Below are positions 1 through 5,275 of a stretch of DNA of 11,167 nt, piece after piece. The stretch's first letter is position 1. Each line of letters begins with the position of its first letter. The stretch comes from a candidate division TA06 bacterium (GTDB lineage: Bacteria > Hydrothermota > DG-26 > E44-bin18 > JADFOU01). Made by a program: the position numbers and the translations under genes. The DNA is taken from contig JADFOU010000043.1 in assembly GCA_022562655.1 (NCBI GenBank), positions 1-11,167 of the forward strand, read 5' to 3'. A model generated the notes under the pieces. That model made no database searches and was not told the origin of the DNA. It saw only the letters and a program-made list of their open reading frames with translations.

Positions 1-723
1 ATTATCTCAGGCGGGACATTCTCCTTCGGTGCAGGCGGGGGGGATGTCTATCTGATCAAAACGGATTCTTTGGGGGATACCCTTTGGACAAAGACCTTTG
101 GCGATACTCTTGACGATTTGGGCTACTCTGTCCAGCAAACCTCAGATGGGGGGTATATCATCGCAGGATGCAGGGACTGTTTTTCATTGACAGTTGATCT
201 ATACCTGATCAAGACAGATTCTTTAGGGAATATGCTTTGGACGAGGATCTTCGATGGTCCTGCTGATGAAGGGGGCTGGGGGTTTTCTGTCCAAGAGACC
301 TCGGATAATGGGTACATCATCACAGGGATCTCATCCTCCTTCGTTGGAGGCTCGACTGATATCTACCTGATTAAGACAGACAATAACGGGCAGGTGGTGG
401 GAGTGGAGGAGAAAGGTTTTGATAAATTCAAAATGAAAGATACAAAATTACTTCAAAATCAACCCAATCCCTTCCACTCTACTACCCTTATCCGCTACAT
501 CCTTCCCAACAGTCAGGAGAAAATTCCTGTTCGGCTGGCGATCTATGACATTTCCGGAAGGTTGGTGGAAACCCTTGTAGATCAAGACCAAGAGTCGGGA
601 GTTTTTACAGTCATCTGGGAGGGGAAAGACCAAGCAAGTGGCATCTACTTCTATCGACTTCATTCCCGATTCGGGCAGGAAGGCGAATTCACAGCAACGA
701 AGAAATTAATTCTTCTGCGGTAG
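1..723 (+). CDS. Secreted beta-propeller-like repeat protein with T9SS-type C-terminal sorting domain (5' end outside window)
   Basis: The frame is open at base 1, so only the C-terminal 240 residues are seen; the TTG at 70 is internal, not a start. Three copies of a 51-54-residue repeat are visible. Each has a YLIKTD segment (bases 49-66, 202-219, 364-381), and between successive copies come a LWT-x-x-F strand, an SVQ-x-TSD-x-GYII turn and a G-rich linker. This is the pattern of predicted beta-propeller blades common in FCB-group surface proteins. From about base 448 a linker leads to LLQNQPNPF, then an Ig-like module with VRLAIYDISGRLV and GIYFYRL, ending in a basic-hydrophobic KKLILLR tail. 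That is the architecture of Por-secretion (type IX) C-terminal sorting domains and FlgD-Ig modules. The protein is probably exported to the cell surface; the function of the repeat part is unknown. A small palindrome follows the stop. Confidence 0.85.
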   Translation: MISGGTFSFGAGGGDVYLIKTDSLGDTLWTKTFGDTLDDLGYSVQQTSDGGYIIAGCRDCFSLTVDLYLIKTDSLGNMLWTRIFDGPADEGGWGFSVQETSDNGYIITGISSSFVGGSTDIYLIKTDNNGQVVGVEEKGFDKFKMKDTKLLQNQPNPFHSTTLIRYILPNSQEKIPVRLAIYDISGRLVETLVDQDQESGVFTVIWEGKDQASGIYFYRLHSRFGQEGEFTATKKLILLR

Positions 724-730
724 ATGAAAA

Positions 731-745
731 TCCGCCTCAGGCGGA
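731..745. repeat. Small perfect palindrome after the first gene
   Basis: TCCGCCT and AGGCGGA flank a single C, 7 bases after the stop codon at 721-723. There is no T-run behind it, so it is not a convincing intrinsic terminator. It resembles the GCCTGCC/GGCAGGC palindrome inside the element at 4566-4732 and is probably a dispersed spacer word. Confidence 0.5.
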
Positions 746-799
746 CTCATCCATCTGACGAGACCCTCTTGAGTATTGGGAGGGCTTTGTAATACAAAA

Positions 800-937
800 A
801 TGATAGTTGAAGAATTAAGACGAGAATTTTCGAAATACCGGGATAAAAAGTACATGATTGATGCCGGGCAGTTTGAGAAAGGCATTGGTAAAGGAAAATC
901 TTATGTCTTGAAGACTTTCATTGTAAGAAAATCTCTT
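800..937 (+). pseudogene. Truncated, frameshifted 5' remnant of an alkD-like gene
   Basis: From the ATG at 800 the frame encodes about 44 residues (IVEELRREFSKYRDKKYMID and onward) matching residues 7-51 of the intact AlkD-like protein at 2656-3372. Bases 824-900 are identical to 2695-2771 (77 of 77). Bases 901-936 match with four substitutions and one missing A in the A-run near 926-930, where the intact copy has eight A. That deletion shifts the frame, and all similarity stops near 937. The first eight codons after the start encode similar residues with quite different codons, so the pair looks like a mosaic of two diverged homologues rather than a clean copy. No alkD sequence after residue about 51 is present here. 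It cannot encode a functional enzyme. Confidence 0.85.
824..900 (+). repeat. 77-bp exact direct repeat, copy 1 (copy 2 at 2695-2771)
   Basis: Read base by base, the two copies are identical for 77 bases and lie 1,871 bases apart. They bracket the HAD-GDPD fusion gene and its putative promoter. Direct repeats this long can recombine, and doing so would delete the fusion gene. Confidence 0.95.
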
Positions 938-966
938 CCAACCCAACGGTTCCTACTTTTAAGGTG

Positions 967-996
967 TTGACAAACTTATTAAGAATTTGTTATTTT
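967..996 (+). promoter_or_regulatory. Candidate sigma-70 promoter for the HAD-GDPD gene
   Basis: A perfect TTGACA (967-972) is followed after 18 bases by TATTTT (991-996). It lies immediately after the alkD remnant and about 145 bases before the start at 1141. The leader it would make holds a short hairpin (TTCGAT 1030-1035 with ATCGAA 1038-1043, extended by GGG/CCC). This is a by-eye match only. Confidence 0.45.
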
Positions 997-1140
997 GGTA
1001 ACAACCCGTATCCGAGATTTACCTAGGGATTCGATTTATCGAACCCAACCGGTATTGGGGGAGCCATTGGGGGCACTATCCATTCCATATTCGATCTTTA
1101 TAGCGCGAAAAGTTACGTCAATTACAGGAAGGAGGGTTAG

Positions 1141-2622
1141 ATGATCTCGAAAAACTGGATGCGAGAACTCGCTTCTTATTATGAAAGAATGCGTCATGCC
1201 TATCCTGAAGAGAAGCTCATAATCCTGTTCGACATAGATGGAACGATTCTCGACATGCGGCACATGATGTTGCATGTCCTGCAAGCCTATGACTTTAAGA
1301 ACGGTACGAACTACTTTCACCATCTGAAAGTCGCGGATATCACGGTCCACGAAAATCACGTTGACCGGCTTCTCGAAGACTTGCACATCTCTTCGCAGGA
1401 GCAGGAGAAGATTATGTCCTGGTATGTAGAACAACGCTGGTCACACATAGCTATACTCGAGTCGCACCATCCATACCGCGGTGTCATGGAGGTGATCCGG
1501 TGGTTCCAATTCCAGCCTGACACCTATGTAGGCTTAAACACGGGTCGTCCAAATTCGTTAAGAGAAGATACACTGCGCTCTCTCAACAAAATTGGTAAAG
1601 AGTACCGGGTTCAATTTACCAGTGAATACTTATACATGAACCCCCTGGAATGGGAAGAAAAAGTGGCAAATTCGAAAGCAGATGGAGTAGAGCATTTCCA
1701 AAAGGCAGGCTACCGGGTCTTTTCCGTTGTCGACAATGAACCGGACAATCTTAAAGCGATCTCCAAAATTGACCCAAAGAATGAAATCCTCTTACTGCAT
1801 GCAGATACGATCTTTGAATCAAAACGTACAAAGATACCCCATCACTCCGTCCTAAAAGGAAAAGAATATGATCTCACAGAACTTATCACGGAGAAGACAA
1901 TTCCAGGCAGAGTCCAATTGGTCTGGCATGGAATTAATGATGAAGCCAATCTCCGCCAGTTTCTCGCATCGGATATTTTCTGGGGGGAAATAGACGTAAG
2001 GAGGGAACCCATATCTGACAAGTTGCTCCTGAGACATGATTCATTCGAAGAGTCTCCCCTGCAAGAGGATGAGGAATTTCACCTCGTGGGAGAATTTCTG
2101 AAAAAAATTAAAAAACACGAAAGAGGTGCAAAGCTCGACTTAAAAGAAGGGGGTGTAACGATTGATCGCGTCCTTGATGAAGTTGAGTCGATCGGCTTCA
2201 ATGCTTCCAACTTGTGGTTTAACGGAAACGTCGAGCGCCTTCAGGAAGAAGGGTTTCGGAAATTGTCGGAGAGACTGTCCTCTGCAGTTCTTCAGTGTCC
2301 TGCAGATTTTCTTGCGCCCCTAGTACTGGGCGCACCGGATAAGGCAAAAGAGATCTTTGACATGTTCTCGGATTGGGGTATCAACCGTTTCTCCCTGAAC
2401 TGGAAGACACCCAACAAAAGAGAAATATTCGATCAGATGGATCATTGGGGGTTCGAAGTCAACATCTACAATGTACCTGACCTGGAGGCATTCTTGCAGG
2501 CTATCCTCCTTCTGCCCCGTTCTATCACCTCAGATTTCAATTTCCCCAAATGGCATTATTATGGACGCGGATCCGGGGAGAAGCTGGCTCGCATCGAGTA
2601 TAAAATCGAGGTCACATCCTAA
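1141..2622 (+). CDS. HAD-superfamily phosphatase fused to a GDPD/menorin-like (DUF2181-type) TIM-barrel domain
   Basis: 493 residues. The ATG is preceded by a strong Shine-Dalgarno (GGAAGGAGG, 1127-1135). Residues 25-215 form a HAD domain: motif I DIDGT at 31-35 (nucleophile D31, acid/base D33), motif II NTGR at 133-136, a candidate motif III lysine at K174 or K179, and motif IV VVDNEPDN at 197-203. The insert at 45-110 would be a helical cap. Residues about 257-480 look like a glycerophosphodiester-phosphodiesterase-type barrel of the FAM151/menorin kind: VWHGIN (H263, N266), GEIDV (E283, D285), LLRHDS (H299), AKLDLK (K331, D333), WFNGN (N361) and a closing ITSDFNFP (D465). Inference: a two-step enzyme splitting a phosphodiester and then removing the phosphate. 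The substrate is unknown. No signal peptide is seen, so it is probably cytoplasmic. It sits between an alkD remnant and an intact alkD-like gene 33 bases downstream. The HAD call is firm; the barrel assignment is moderate. Confidence 0.85.
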   Translation: MISKNWMRELASYYERMRHAYPEEKLIILFDIDGTILDMRHMMLHVLQAYDFKNGTNYFHHLKVADITVHENHVDRLLEDLHISSQEQEKIMSWYVEQRWSHIAILESHHPYRGVMEVIRWFQFQPDTYVGLNTGRPNSLREDTLRSLNKIGKEYRVQFTSEYLYMNPLEWEEKVANSKADGVEHFQKAGYRVFSVVDNEPDNLKAISKIDPKNEILLLHADTIFESKRTKIPHHSVLKGKEYDLTELITEKTIPGRVQLVWHGINDEANLRQFLASDIFWGEIDVRREPISDKLLLRHDSFEESPLQEDEEFHLVGEFLKKIKKHERGAKLDLKEGGVTIDRVLDEVESIGFNASNLWFNGNVERLQEEGFRKLSERLSSAVLQCPADFLAPLVLGAPDKAKEIFDMFSDWGINRFSLNWKTPNKREIFDQMDHWGFEVNIYNVPDLEAFLQAILLLPRSITSDFNFPKWHYYGRGSGEKLARIEYKIEVTS

Positions 2623-2655
2623 ATAGGAAGCATTTTCCAAAGTTACCCCATCGAG

Positions 2656-3372
2656 ATGAAGAGAAAAAGTTCGATTGTTACCGAACTGCGAAACGAATTT
2701 TCGAAATACCGGGATAAAAAGTACATGATTGATGCCGGGCAGTTTGAGAAAGGCATTGGTAAAGGAAAATCCTATGTCCTGAAGGCTTCCATTGTAAAAA
2801 AAATCTCTGCCGACTCTTATCGAAAAATCAAAAATAGACCGAAACAGGAGATATTTGAACTCTGTGAAGACTTGTTGAAGGAAGGTTACAATAATGTGGC
2901 ATTTGATTGGGCTTATCGCTGCAAAAAACATTATGAGATAAGAGATTTTTATCTCTTTGAATATTGGCTAAAAAAGTATGTCGAAGGCTGGGGATCCTGT
3001 GATGATTTTTGTACCCATGCATTGGGGTATTTTCTTTTCCAATTTCCAGGGTTCGTTTCAACAATAAAACTATGGGCCAAGTCAAGAAACAGATGGTTGA
3101 GAAGGGCTTCAGCAGTTGTTTTGATCTATTCAATCAGGAGGAAGCAGATGATTGCTTCCGTTTTTGAAATTGCAGATACCCTTTTATTGGACAAGGATGA
3201 TTTAGTCCAGAAAGGTTATGGATGGATGCTGAAAGAAGCAGGCAATCATTTTCCCAAAGAAGTATTCCATTATGTGATGAAACATCGGAAAGAGATGCCA
3301 AGGACTTCATTAAGATATTCCATCGAGAAATTTTCTCCTGAAATAAGAAAAGAAGCCATGAAAAAGGATTGA
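2656..3372 (+). CDS. AlkD-like DNA alkylation repair glycosylase (HEAT-like repeat fold)
   Basis: 238 residues, the normal length for the DNA_alkylation family. These enzymes excise positively charged alkylated bases such as N7- and N3-alkylpurines. The whole protein is predicted helical, as expected for HEAT-like ALK repeats. The family's catalytic set can be placed: W112 and D116 in GWGSCDDFC, R149/R150 in NRWLRRASAV, and W190 in GYGWMLKEAG, matching the Trp-Asp-Arg-Trp set of Bacillus AlkD. The start at 2656 is chosen because family similarity begins at residue 7. No clear Shine-Dalgarno is seen. It follows the HAD-GDPD gene by 33 bases and is probably co-transcribed with it. Bases 2695-2771 are identical to the upstream remnant at 824-900, so part of its 5' end was shared by recombination. 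Catalytic competence is inferred from the residues only. Confidence 0.88.
   Translation: MKRKSSIVTELRNEFSKYRDKKYMIDAGQFEKGIGKGKSYVLKASIVKKISADSYRKIKNRPKQEIFELCEDLLKEGYNNVAFDWAYRCKKHYEIRDFYLFEYWLKKYVEGWGSCDDFCTHALGYFLFQFPGFVSTIKLWAKSRNRWLRRASAVVLIYSIRRKQMIASVFEIADTLLLDKDDLVQKGYGWMLKEAGNHFPKEVFHYVMKHRKEMPRTSLRYSIEKFSPEIRKEAMKKD
2695..2771 (+). repeat. 77-bp exact direct repeat, copy 2 (copy 1 at 824-900)
   Basis: This covers codons 14-39 of the intact AlkD-like gene. Flanking similarity to copy 1 is lower on both sides, especially upstream where protein similarity persists but codons differ. Confidence 0.95.
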
Positions 3373-3388
3373 ATGAGTCTGGAGAATT

Positions 3389-3424
3389 ACCACAGAAGAC
3401 ACTGAAATATCGGAATACACGGAA
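3389..3424. repeat. Degenerate 9-base tandem words
   Basis: Four 9-base units all end in GAA (accacAGAA, gacacTGAA, then units at 3407-3415 and 3416-3424). A related set reads on the opposite strand at 3481-3510, with AGAA and GGAA endings spaced 9-10 bases apart. Together with the hairpins at 3511-3547 they fill most of the 271-base gap between the alkD-like gene and htpX. I see no gene in that gap. Confidence 0.6.
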
Positions 3425-3510
3425 AATTATTCGATGTTTAAGACTTACAAGATCAATAAGTTTTATAAATGAAAAAATAGTTCCGTGGCTTCTGTATCTT
3501 TCGTGCTTTC

Positions 3511-3547
3511 TTCCGCCTTTTGCGGAATCCCCCGCTTTTTAGCGGGG
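3511..3547. repeat. Twin hairpins (dispersed palindromic word)
   Basis: TTCCGC/GCGGAA (3511-3516 with 3522-3527, 5-base loop) is followed directly by CCCCGCT/AGCGGGG (3530-3536 with 3541-3547, TTTT loop), then GTGACG. There is no T-run downstream, so a terminator role for the alkD-like gene is doubtful. The GGAAT-CCCCGC...GCGGGG-TGAC layout resembles intergenic palindromic repeats seen in many bacterial genomes. Confidence 0.6.
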
Positions 3548-3591
3548 TGACGTGGAATAATAGAGTTCTTCAGCAACCTCTGATTAAATCC

Positions 3592-3619
3592 TTGACAATT
3601 TCTAACAGAATGATATTTT
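3592..3619 (+). promoter_or_regulatory. Candidate sigma-70 promoter for htpX
   Basis: TTGACA (3592-3597), a 16-base spacer and TATTTT (3614-3619). The -10 hexamer is the same as in the candidate promoter at 967-996. A start near 3626 would give a very short leader that begins right at the AGGAGG (3627-3632) of htpX. Confidence 0.5.
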
Positions 3620-3643
3620 CTCCTATAGGAGGTAAATAAAAAA

Positions 3644-4501
3644 ATGAACACGTTTAAGACTTTTGGTTTGATGTTTTTCCTCACCCTTCTCCTCGTCTGG
3701 GCGGGTGGAGCCTTTGGCGGGAGGGTAGGCGCAATCTTCGCCTTAGTTATCGCTGGGGCGATGAACTTCTTTGCCTACTGGTTCTCGGACAAGGTCATCC
3801 TCAAGATCTATCGGGGGAAGGAGGTGTCGGAGACAGAAGAACCGGAGTTGGTGGGTGCAGTACGGGAGCTTTCCCAGAGGGTTCATCTTCCCATGCCCAA
3901 AGTCTACATCCTCCCCATGGAGACCCCCAATGCCTTTGCAACAGGACGAGACCCCCAGCATGCCGCCATTGCTGCGTCACAGGGAATATTAAAGCTCTTA
4001 GATCGGGACGAGTTGATGGGGGTACTGGGGCATGAATTGGCTCATATCCGGAATCGGGATATTCTGATCTCCACCATTGTAGCGACCCTTGCCGGAGCTT
4101 TGATGCTCATCTCCCGAATCGCCGGATGGTCGGCCATGTTTGGAGGTTTCGGAGGGAGGGGTCGCCGAGGTGGGGGAAATATAATCGTCCTTCTCCTTCT
4201 CATCATTGTCGTTCCGATTGCCGCTATTCTGATTCAGATGGCAATCTCCCGATCCAGGGAGTATGCCGCTGATGCAGGTGGGTCAATGATCTCCGGACGC
4301 CCCTTGGGATTAGCAGGGGCTCTGGAGAAACTGGAGAAGGGGGTTGCGAGACGTCCATTGAATGCGAGTCCCGCTACGGCCCATCTCTTTATTGTAAACC
4401 CCCTGCGGGGGGGTAGGATGGTTGGACTCTTCACAACCCACCCTCCCACAAAAGAACGGGTTGCCAGACTGCAAAAGATTGCTCGAGAGATGGGACAGTA
4501 A
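3644..4501 (+). CDS. htpX: HtpX-family membrane zinc metalloprotease (M48B)
   Basis: 285 residues, the usual HtpX length. It degrades misfolded or damaged inner-membrane proteins with its active site on the cytoplasmic side. Two N-terminal membrane helices (about 7-23 and 28-47) precede the catalytic domain. The zinc site is HELAH at 130-134 (H130, E131 catalytic, H134), with the third ligand E206 in SREYAAD. A second hydrophobic pair at about 141-158 and 178-201 is separated by a Gly/Arg-rich loop (168-178). The family's C-terminal THPPTKERV is at 265-273. The start has an AGGAGG 11 bases upstream and a candidate promoter just before it. The gene stands alone, with non-coding gaps of about 270 and 320 bases on either side. 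No heat-shock operator is visible. Confidence 0.96.
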   Translation: MNTFKTFGLMFFLTLLLVWAGGAFGGRVGAIFALVIAGAMNFFAYWFSDKVILKIYRGKEVSETEEPELVGAVRELSQRVHLPMPKVYILPMETPNAFATGRDPQHAAIAASQGILKLLDRDELMGVLGHELAHIRNRDILISTIVATLAGALMLISRIAGWSAMFGGFGGRGRRGGGNIIVLLLLIIVVPIAAILIQMAISRSREYAADAGGSMISGRPLGLAGALEKLEKGVARRPLNASPATAHLFIVNPLRGGRMVGLFTTHPPTKERVARLQKIAREMGQ

Positions 4502-4504
4502 GAC

Positions 4505-4536
4505 GGTCAAATGGTTAAATCGTTATATGGTTAAAT
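4505..4536. repeat. 8-base tandem words (GGTTAAAT type), left flank
   Basis: Four octamers begin 4 bases after the htpX stop: GGTCAAAT, GGTTAAAT, then CGTTATAT and GGTTAAAT at 4521-4536. The reverse complement of this word recurs at 4784-4814 just before the next gene, so the two runs face each other. Confidence 0.75.
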
Positions 4537-4565
4537 TTAACTAATGCTTACATCATTCATTAACC

Positions 4566-4732
4566 TGTCATGCTGAACTCGCCTGCCGGCAGGCAGGTTT
4601 CAGCATCTTATTTTGAGATCCCTTCAGGGAGAACCTTCAGGGTGAACCCGAAACAAGCCTGTCCTGCCCGCCCGTGGGTAGGGCAAAGGGAGAATCGGGC
4701 TCGGGGCGTCAGGCCAGGGTTCGGAATGACTG
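4566..4732. repeat. Composite palindromic element bounded by GTCAT / ATGAC
   Basis: The element opens with TGTCATGCTGAA and closes with TTCGGAATGACTGA, giving short inverted ends. Inside are a strong hairpin (ATGCTGAA 4570-4577 with TTCAGCAT 4599-4606, holding the 14-base palindrome GCCTGCCGGCAGGC at 4581-4594), a direct repeat of CTTCAGGG (4623-4630, 4635-4642) and a GCCC/GGGC hairpin around 4666-4684. Together with the flanking octamers it fills the 320-base htpX to PTPS-family gap. No gene or transposase is present. It is most likely a MITE- or REP-like dispersed repeat. Confidence 0.6.
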
Positions 4733-4783
4733 AAGAGTCCGAATCAGCTGCAATAAGAGAAAAGTCAACAAAGGACATAAGCA

Positions 4784-4814
4784 ATTTAACTATTTAACTA
4801 ATCACCATTTAACC
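4784..4814. repeat. 8-base tandem words (ATTTAACC type), right flank
   Basis: ATTTAACT occurs twice in tandem (4784-4799), then AATCACC and ATTTAACC (4807-4814). These are the reverse complement of the GGTTAAAT words at 4505-4536. The last unit ends 7 bases before the ATG at 4822. Confidence 0.75.
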
Positions 4815-4821
4815 ATAATAA

Positions 4822-5187
4822 ATGTTCCTCATTTCATACGAAACTCGATTTTCTGCCTCTCATTTTGTGAGGGGATATAAGGGAAAAGGTGAGCCCCTCC
4901 ACGAACACAACTGGCGGGTTGAGGTGGGAGTGGCATCGGAGGGGATGGATGAAATCGGAATCGCCTTTGATTTTGAAGACCTGAAGAGGGAGACCGAAGT
5001 CCTTACTGCACAATTGGAAAAAAAGAATTTGAATGAATTGGTGGAATTTCAAGAGACGAATCCAACGGCTGAGAATCTGTCGAAGTGGTTCTATAAGAGG
5101 TTGCAAAAAAGATTAAATGGGGTTCAACTGGATCAAGTAAGGGTTTGGGAGGCGGAGGGATGCTCGGTTGTTTATCGCGAAGACTAG
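4822..5187 (+). CDS. QueD/6-pyruvoyl-tetrahydropterin synthase family protein lacking the usual catalytic triad
   Basis: 121 residues, a normal single T-fold (COG0720). Family members convert dihydroneopterin triphosphate to carboxy- or pyruvoyl-tetrahydropterin for queuosine, folate-like or biopterin routes. The zinc ligands are present: H14 (SASHF), H27 and H29 (LHEHN). NPTAENLSKW (80-89) and E110 in VRVWEAEG also fit the family. However, the catalytic Cys of the CxxLHGH motif is G23, and the Asp-His pair of LDHxxLN is E66-K67 in LEKKNLNEL. E24, two residues before LH, might play the part of the Glu in PTPS-III enzymes. LHGH has become LHEH. The start at 4822 has no Shine-Dalgarno; the octamer CCATTTAACC lies just upstream. 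No other queuosine or folate gene is nearby. The family call is firm; the reaction is uncertain. Confidence 0.85.
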   Translation: MFLISYETRFSASHFVRGYKGKGEPLHEHNWRVEVGVASEGMDEIGIAFDFEDLKRETEVLTAQLEKKNLNELVEFQETNPTAENLSKWFYKRLQKRLNGVQLDQVRVWEAEGCSVVYRED

Positions 5188-5190
5188 AGC

Positions 5191-5275
5191 CACGAGATTT
5201 CACGAGATTAGCACAGATAATAAAATCTACATTGATATATGAAATATGCTAATTGCTAACTGAAAATTATTAAAT
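5191..5275. repeat. 10-base and 7-base tandem words filling the spacer
   Basis: CACGAGATTT and CACGAGATTA (5191-5210), with a third related decamer at 5211-5220, begin just after the stop codon. From 5241 five 7-base words follow in strict register (gaaatat, gctaatt, then units to 5275). The last one contains the first two bases of the ATG at 5274, so the repeat runs straight into the next coding region. Confidence 0.65.

Noticed and set aside
1036..1434. Minus-strand open frame of 132 codons
   Set aside because: It overlaps the 5' end of the HAD-GDPD gene, which has family motifs and a strong ribosome site. The minus-strand product has no recognisable motif.
824..2771. Transposon or insertion sequence between the 77-bp direct repeats
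   Set aside because: There is no transposase and no inverted ends. The repeats lie in homologous coding sequence and are far longer than target-site duplications.
2530..3133. Two minus-strand open frames of 133 and 101 codons over the alkD-like gene
   Set aside because: They are antisense shadows of a gene with clear catalytic residues. Neither has family features or a ribosome site.
3530..3547. Intrinsic terminator of the alkD-like gene
   Set aside because: The stem is good but GTGACG follows instead of a T-run, and the hairpin lies about 160 bases past the stop.
4570..4797. 75-codon open frame on the + strand between htpX and the PTPS-family gene
   Set aside because: It runs entirely through the palindromic repeat element and octamers. 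The peptide is low-complexity and has no ribosome site.
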